From contig NC_081405.1 of assembly GCF_030272615.1 (NCBI RefSeq), positions 20,238,047 through 20,302,046 on the forward strand: a stretch of DNA of 64,000 nucleotides, given 5' to 3'. Made by a program: the position numbers and the translations under genes. Below, one piece after another: positions 59,501 to 64,000 of the stretch. The notes under the pieces were generated by a model. The model was not told the DNA's origin. It saw nothing but the letters and a program-made list of their open reading frames with translations, and did no database searches. Position 1 is the stretch's first letter, and each line of letters starts with the position of its first letter. Origin of the DNA: Cryptomeria japonica. Lineage: Eukaryota > Streptophyta > Pinopsida > Cupressales > Cupressaceae.

Positions 59501-62466
59501 TTACTTAGCCTCTTTGCCTTCACTGGCGGCTGTGGAGAACTTCCTTTTACTATTGAGCAACTTTTCTAGTTCTTCACGACCACCCACCTCTTCTAGTTCC
59601 TGTAAAAGCCCACTCATCCAAATTAAAGGTTAAATTCCCTGCATCCAAAATCCCAACTATATAAATAATTCAACAAAACATATTTGAAAGTAACAAACCT
59701 GAGGTCCAAGGAAGAGACCATATGGTACACCATCAAACTTGTCTGCATGATGAAGCTGCAGTTACAAATTTCAATTAAACAAACTTAATGTGAGATCTAT
59801 TCAATCCCTGTCAGAGATCTATATGCAAAGGTGAACAACAGAGATTGACTTCCTGAGCTACGAGGAAATGATCCTTAAGGGCTAACCTGATGTGCAGCTG
59901 CTACCTTGTTCAGATAAGGAAGGTCAGCTATTGGCCCTACAGGAAAACGTCGATGAACAAGCCCATCATGGACAAACATATATGCCATACCAAAACATGT
60001 AATGCCGAGTCCCTGCAAAAAGTATAAAATGGTTTATCAGACACATCATTAATCCCATGAGGAGCATTTACTAAATCAAATCTACAAATTGGAAGCAAAA
60101 ATTCCATGGCATGATGGGATTGATACTAACATGCCTAAAATGCTATTATTTAAAAGATATTAACATACTTATGGAGTAACTCTGCATAATATTTTTTGTC
60201 ATTCCAGTATGTTCCATGGAGGAATCTCAAGTTATCAATTGAACAAACTTCAAATTTCTAGCATAGCAGTATACAAGATAGAAAGCAGTTCTTACAGCTC
60301 CAAAGCAAAGGCCTGGCACGAGGCCTTTGTTAAAGAATCCATAAGCTACTAAGGAAATGGCAGGAACAGCGTTGATGATGGCAAACACATCATTCAGCTC
60401 AAAAGGTCCTTCTCTAGGCTTGTGATGAGACTGCCAAAGAAAGTGGATGTTCAATGAGAAGAGACTAATAGAAGTTAACCCATTCGGTAAGTTTAAACTG
60501 TAAGGCATCGATTTTATACCTCATGCATGTGCCACAAGGAGGCATGCCAGAGAGCTCGGTGAGCCCAGCGAGCCCAAAACTCCATTCCAACCTGCATAGA
60601 TATAGTTGAATTCGGCATCAATTAAGTGTTAAAGAAAATCAAAGACCACTGTTTTGACAACTTCCAAAACCTTCACTGCCTTCTAGACTGCAAAAAATTC
60701 AAAAAGCTGAAAGGAATGCTCAAAGATATAACTTGCTTGAAATATTCAAAAGCACTTGATCTTGGGAACAAAATAGGGGAATTTAAAGGAAGCCACAGCT
60801 CAAATCCTTCAAGGCATGTTACATACCCACAAGCTCAGTTTTTCATTTTATGCTGGAAAGACTCATGCCCCAAATGCTACTACACACTTATTAGCCCTAA
60901 ACTAGCAGTTAGCAAAAGGAGATAGTACGTGGAAGGCAGAGCCTTGCAGCAAAATTCAGCATACGTTCATTTCAACAAGTTTTCGAAATAAGTATGCTAG
61001 TTTGAAGCCTTGTAGCCATTGCTGCACAGGTAAAGGAGTTACCCAAAAGCTGTGGAATACAAAAGTACCATCCCAGGCAAACCCTCTTGGGTATACCGAG
61101 ACCTTTCCGCTTTTACGTTCAAAGGTCTGGGATTGCATAGCCTATGGCTACTACCGTGTATTCCATGCAGCAGAATTTCTTAGCCAAGCTTTGAACTCAA
61201 GCAATCTAAGCATGGACAGCCTTTTAGCCCAAGCCTGATCAGCTCACAACCACACTAACAATAAACTAAAACATTTAAACATATCCCGTACAATCCAAAA
61301 CCTCGCCTCAAGAATCGGATGCTTTCAATACTAAAATTACCCAATGTTTTGCAACATGCCTGAACAGTAAGCATTTGGGATTTTGTGAAAGATTGACGAT
61401 TCACGGCTGCTTATATACACACAAAATCCAAATCCATAACTTGAGAAGGCGAATCACGCATTAAATCAAAACATTTAAACCAAGTTACCCAAGTTCCCGA
61501 CACCTCTCCCCATAGATTGTTTCCTTCAAACACTGACTTGCAAAATGTTTTGCGAATGTCTCAGAAGTTTCGAACAGTAACCAGAGACTGGCACCAACAA
61601 GCAAGCAACATACATAAACACAAAGAATTTGAGATTTGATGAAACTGAGTTCAATTAGAGTTCAATAATCTGTCACAGCTCCAAACAAGCACAGGGAACC
61701 CAAAACTCAAATCCACAAATTGAGAACGCTAATACACTAATGCAGACAATGTGCGCACATACCGTGGCTCCAGCTGCAAATAGAAATGTGCCCAACATCT
61801 CCGTGAAAGGAACATCCTCGCCCTGCAAATTAAAAACCAAAAAAAATTAGAGCAAAACCCCAGACAGAAGTACCAAAAACCGAAACAATAAAATAAAATA
61901 AAAATTTGAATTACAATAAAATAAAATATCAACAATCTACCGCATATATATATATTCTCTCAAATCCAAAATTAAAAAATACATAAAATATTAGGAATCT
62001 TATTCCATATAATACTGGAAAAACAAAGGAAAAGGTAATGAACAGGAGTCGATCACGGGACCTGCATTTGCCAAACAAATCTGGAGTAAACTGCGCCGGC
62101 GGCCATGCTGGTAATTCCAAGACTGGAAGCCACCGCCGCAAACAAATAAGTATACCGCTCCGCCTTTTTCCTCGCGGCCCTTTCCGTCAACTGTTCAACT
62201 CCATTCTCCACACTTTTCCTCAAAGTCTCTGCAAATTCTACACTCTGCGCAGCCGAGCCCTCACCTTCGGTCTTCGCCTCATGTTGGGCATTTTCACTGA
62301 GCACAAAACATACCCTTCCCAGCCTCATCTTCCTTCTAGAAAGCTTAAAACCACTTCTACACAACCCAACATGTCTTCTGTTAATGAAGGCTACCGTATT
62401 GTGAGAGACAGGTCGAAGGATCGAGTCACGGTAAGCCAGTCCATAGGGGCACGAAATACACGCCAT
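59501..62466 (-). CDS. BCH: Beta-carotene 3-hydroxylase (non-heme diiron type), seven exons
   Basis: Hydroxylates the beta-rings of beta-carotene to beta-cryptoxanthin and zeaxanthin in plastid membranes. Exons: 62062-62466, 61763-61822, 60520-60591, 60296-60430, 59887-60012, 59699-59755 and 59501-59599. All six introns are GT-AG and phase 0, giving 317 residues plus a stop, the usual plant length. The four histidine boxes of the fatty-acid-hydroxylase superfamily are intact: H166-x4-H171, H178-x2-H181H182, H239-x4-H244 and H265-x2-H268H269, with the family signature KPREGPFELNDVFAI after the second. Residues 1 to about 50 are Ser/Arg-rich and look like a plastid transit peptide. A helical acid-basic linker and about four membrane segments follow. 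The start is the first ATG of the open exon. No disabling change is seen. Intron 2 is the longest (1171 bp). The cytochrome P450 (CYP97) hydroxylases are unrelated in sequence, so confusion is unlikely. Confidence 0.97.
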
Positions 62467-62900
62467 GTCCGTGCTGGTTAACAGAGCTGAGTGCTATAAA
62501 TTGAGACCTGGTTAGGTACTTGTGTGATTCGAAAGCTTGACCTCTGGTTGAGGAATTCAAACCTGAAGTTCCTTCTTTTCTGGTTTGAGGTGGCGCAGGG
62601 AAATTGGGTATTAATAGCCCCCAATGCGCTCCTACTTTTCACAATGAATTTCAATCACCATTGTTATAAATACAATTTCTTCTGCATCTTATCTTTTTTT
62701 TCACAGATTTTGCCTACGTGTCAGACTGGGCTTCCTTCACCACATTCCTCTATCTCAACTGTGTATTGGGTTGCGTGTTTGTCCACGTATTTAACCTTGG
62801 TGAGTGCTCGCTTTTTTTGTTTTGTTTTGTTTTGTGGGCCTCTTTAACGGTGGAACGAGAGCCATGTGAGAAGCAGCATGTGTCCATGTGCTTTTCCTTT
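62467..62900 (-). promoter_or_regulatory. Upstream region of the hydroxylase gene
   Basis: About 430 bases without coding sequence. Minus-strand TATTTATA at 62665-62672 is a possible TATA-like element about 200 bases before the ATG. Two ACGT-core sites lie further up, near 62711 (GACACGTAGG on the minus strand) and near 62787 (CCACGTAT). Such cores bind bZIP/bHLH factors that often control light- or ABA-responsive carotenoid genes. That function is inferred from the motif only. Confidence 0.3.
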
Positions 62901-63119
62901 GGCAGGGCCACCATGTGCCCACCCGCTTTAACGTGCCTTGAGCTAATTGTCCCCCTTCAATTTCCCTTTACCGACAAACTTAGGGTTTTTCTAGATTGTA
63001 GAGATCAACTCCTATAGGTTTGTCTCTCCTAAACATTATTAAAATTTTTGACATTCTTTCTATGGTCAACTTATTCAAAAAGGTCTTATTTCATGTTTCA
63101 ATAATAAGATATATAAAAT

Positions 63120-63490
63120 TGTGTCTTGGTTCATTTCGTAGAGTCTGATTCAAAATGTTGATGCAAAAACTCTCACACAATCGAATTCAGAAATTGTGAA
63201 TTATGAACATAATGGATTGTGGAAATCTGATGTCATTAACTAGAAACTAGTTATTTAGTATCATTTAGCTATTTCTGAATTTGATTTTGTGAAAAAAAAA
63301 TTGCATCAACATTTCAAATCACACTTTGAGATCCGTCATCGGAATGATAGAGAGTGCTAGGAGATGTATAATTGTAAGCTTTATACACCTCTTGGCACGC
63401 TCTATCATCTCAAATGATGGATCACAAAGTGCGATCTGAAACGTTGATGCAAAAAAAAATCACATAATCAAATCTAGAAGCAACTAAATA
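63120..63490. mobile_element. Foldback elements of the same family as 21862-22052
   Basis: A complete inverted pair has a left arm at about 63267-63353 (TTGCATCAACATTTCAAATC) and a right arm at about 63400-63485 (AAACGTTGATGCAAAAA). Its centre, near 63360-63400, is itself partly self-complementary. In front of it, 63140-63235 is a lone right arm (AATGTTGATGCAAAAACTC) of another copy. Both right arms are followed by ATGGATTGTGGAAATCTGAT, so the family end may extend past the obvious arm. Confidence 0.7.
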
Positions 63491-63569
63491 ATATAGTTAT
63501 GGATTGTGGAAATCTGATAAGATTAGTTATTTAGTGTTTTCAAGAATATAATTTGTTGTAGTTGATAAG

Positions 63570-63710
63570 TGTGTAGTGTAATGATTAATGCATGGTGTTG
63601 TTATTTTCACAATCAAGGTTCAAACTTCTATTGAAGGTTATTATTGAGTATTTGTGTTGGGATGAGGTCCCAAATATGTGGCCTCACCAGTTCATAGCTT
63701 TGACCAAAAG
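63570..63710 (+). mobile_element. SINE, same family as 31140-31275
   Basis: Contains ATGCATGGTGTTGTTATTTT, AATCAAGGTTCAAACTTC at the B-box position and GGCCTCACCAGTTCATAGCT, matching the 31-kb and 36.5-kb copies in order and spacing. Confidence 0.6.
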
Positions 63711-64000
63711 CACTTAACCCCCAATTTAATAGAAAGTATAAAATTTGTCGCAATTCTTATCTTCTTGATAAAGGTAAATGATTTGTTTTAATTAAATACA
63801 ATTTCTGTTATTTAATTTGATAGAAATATCTTCAATTTTTTTGAATAATTTGTTCTTTGAAATTGCTAGTCAAATATAAAAAATAACTCCCATGGTGGCC
63901 AAAAGCTTTTAATCTTGGAACAAAATAAAAGATCATAATTCATCGTGTCTTCATAATATTTTTATATAATTTGTATTAACTCTCATCTTCTTGTTAAAGG
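63711..64000. other. No feature recognised
   Basis: AT-rich end of the window with no open frame. Confidence 0.4.

Noticed and set aside
62038-62481. 147-codon plus-strand frame opposite exon 1
   Set aside because: It is the reverse of the hydroxylase transit-peptide exon, whose minus-strand protein and splice site are clear.

Overview
The window looks like nuclear DNA of a seed plant with a large, repeat-filled genome, most likely a gymnosperm such as a conifer. That placement is inference from AT-rich sequence, long gene-free tracts, old decayed retroelements and an intron-containing plastid-pigment gene. One host gene is complete: a beta-carotene hydroxylase on the minus strand at 59501-62466. 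It has seven exons, encodes 317 residues and keeps all ten metal-binding histidines. I find no rRNA, tRNA or CRISPR sequence. Almost everything else is mobile-element sequence or segmental duplication of non-genic DNA.

Layout. 1-11074: minus-strand Ty3/gypsy retrotransposon of Athila type. It has a 5' LTR (8614-11074), a tRNA-Asp-like primer site, gag, protease, reverse transcriptase, RNase H, integrase and a large third open region downstream of pol. Only the last 33 bases of its 3' LTR are in the window. 11075-13700: older coding remnant split by a 5'-truncated LINE flanked by a 14-bp target-site duplication (11970-13054). 13700-16690: no genes seen. 16690-17998: decayed acidic, coiled-coil-rich reading frame. 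17860-47830: a degenerate direct-repeat array. Its recurring blocks are called P, Q, R, S, T, U, V, W, X, Z, K, L and Y here. Three main units start with block U near 19.84, 30.24 and 45.22 kb. Inside it lie MITEs, SINEs, a solo LTR, LINE pieces, a minisatellite and a clear 5.3-kb tandem duplication (31155-36502 and 36503-40812).

47830-51600: a second, heavily decayed Ty3/gypsy element on the minus strand, interrupted by a LINE ORF1 fragment with its own target-site duplication (49199-50181). 51600-59000: LINE 3' remnants, short perfect tandem repeats, a cluster of inverted-repeat elements and a block that resembles part of the array. 59353-62900: the carotenoid gene with poly(A) signal and upstream region. 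63120-63710: foldback elements and a SINE.

The hydroxylase acts alone here; there is no operon-like grouping. The array is the most informative structure. Paralogous copies with and without each insertion act as empty sites, so the order of insertion, duplication and deletion can be read directly. All alignments were made by eye. Boundaries given as approximate could move by tens of bases.
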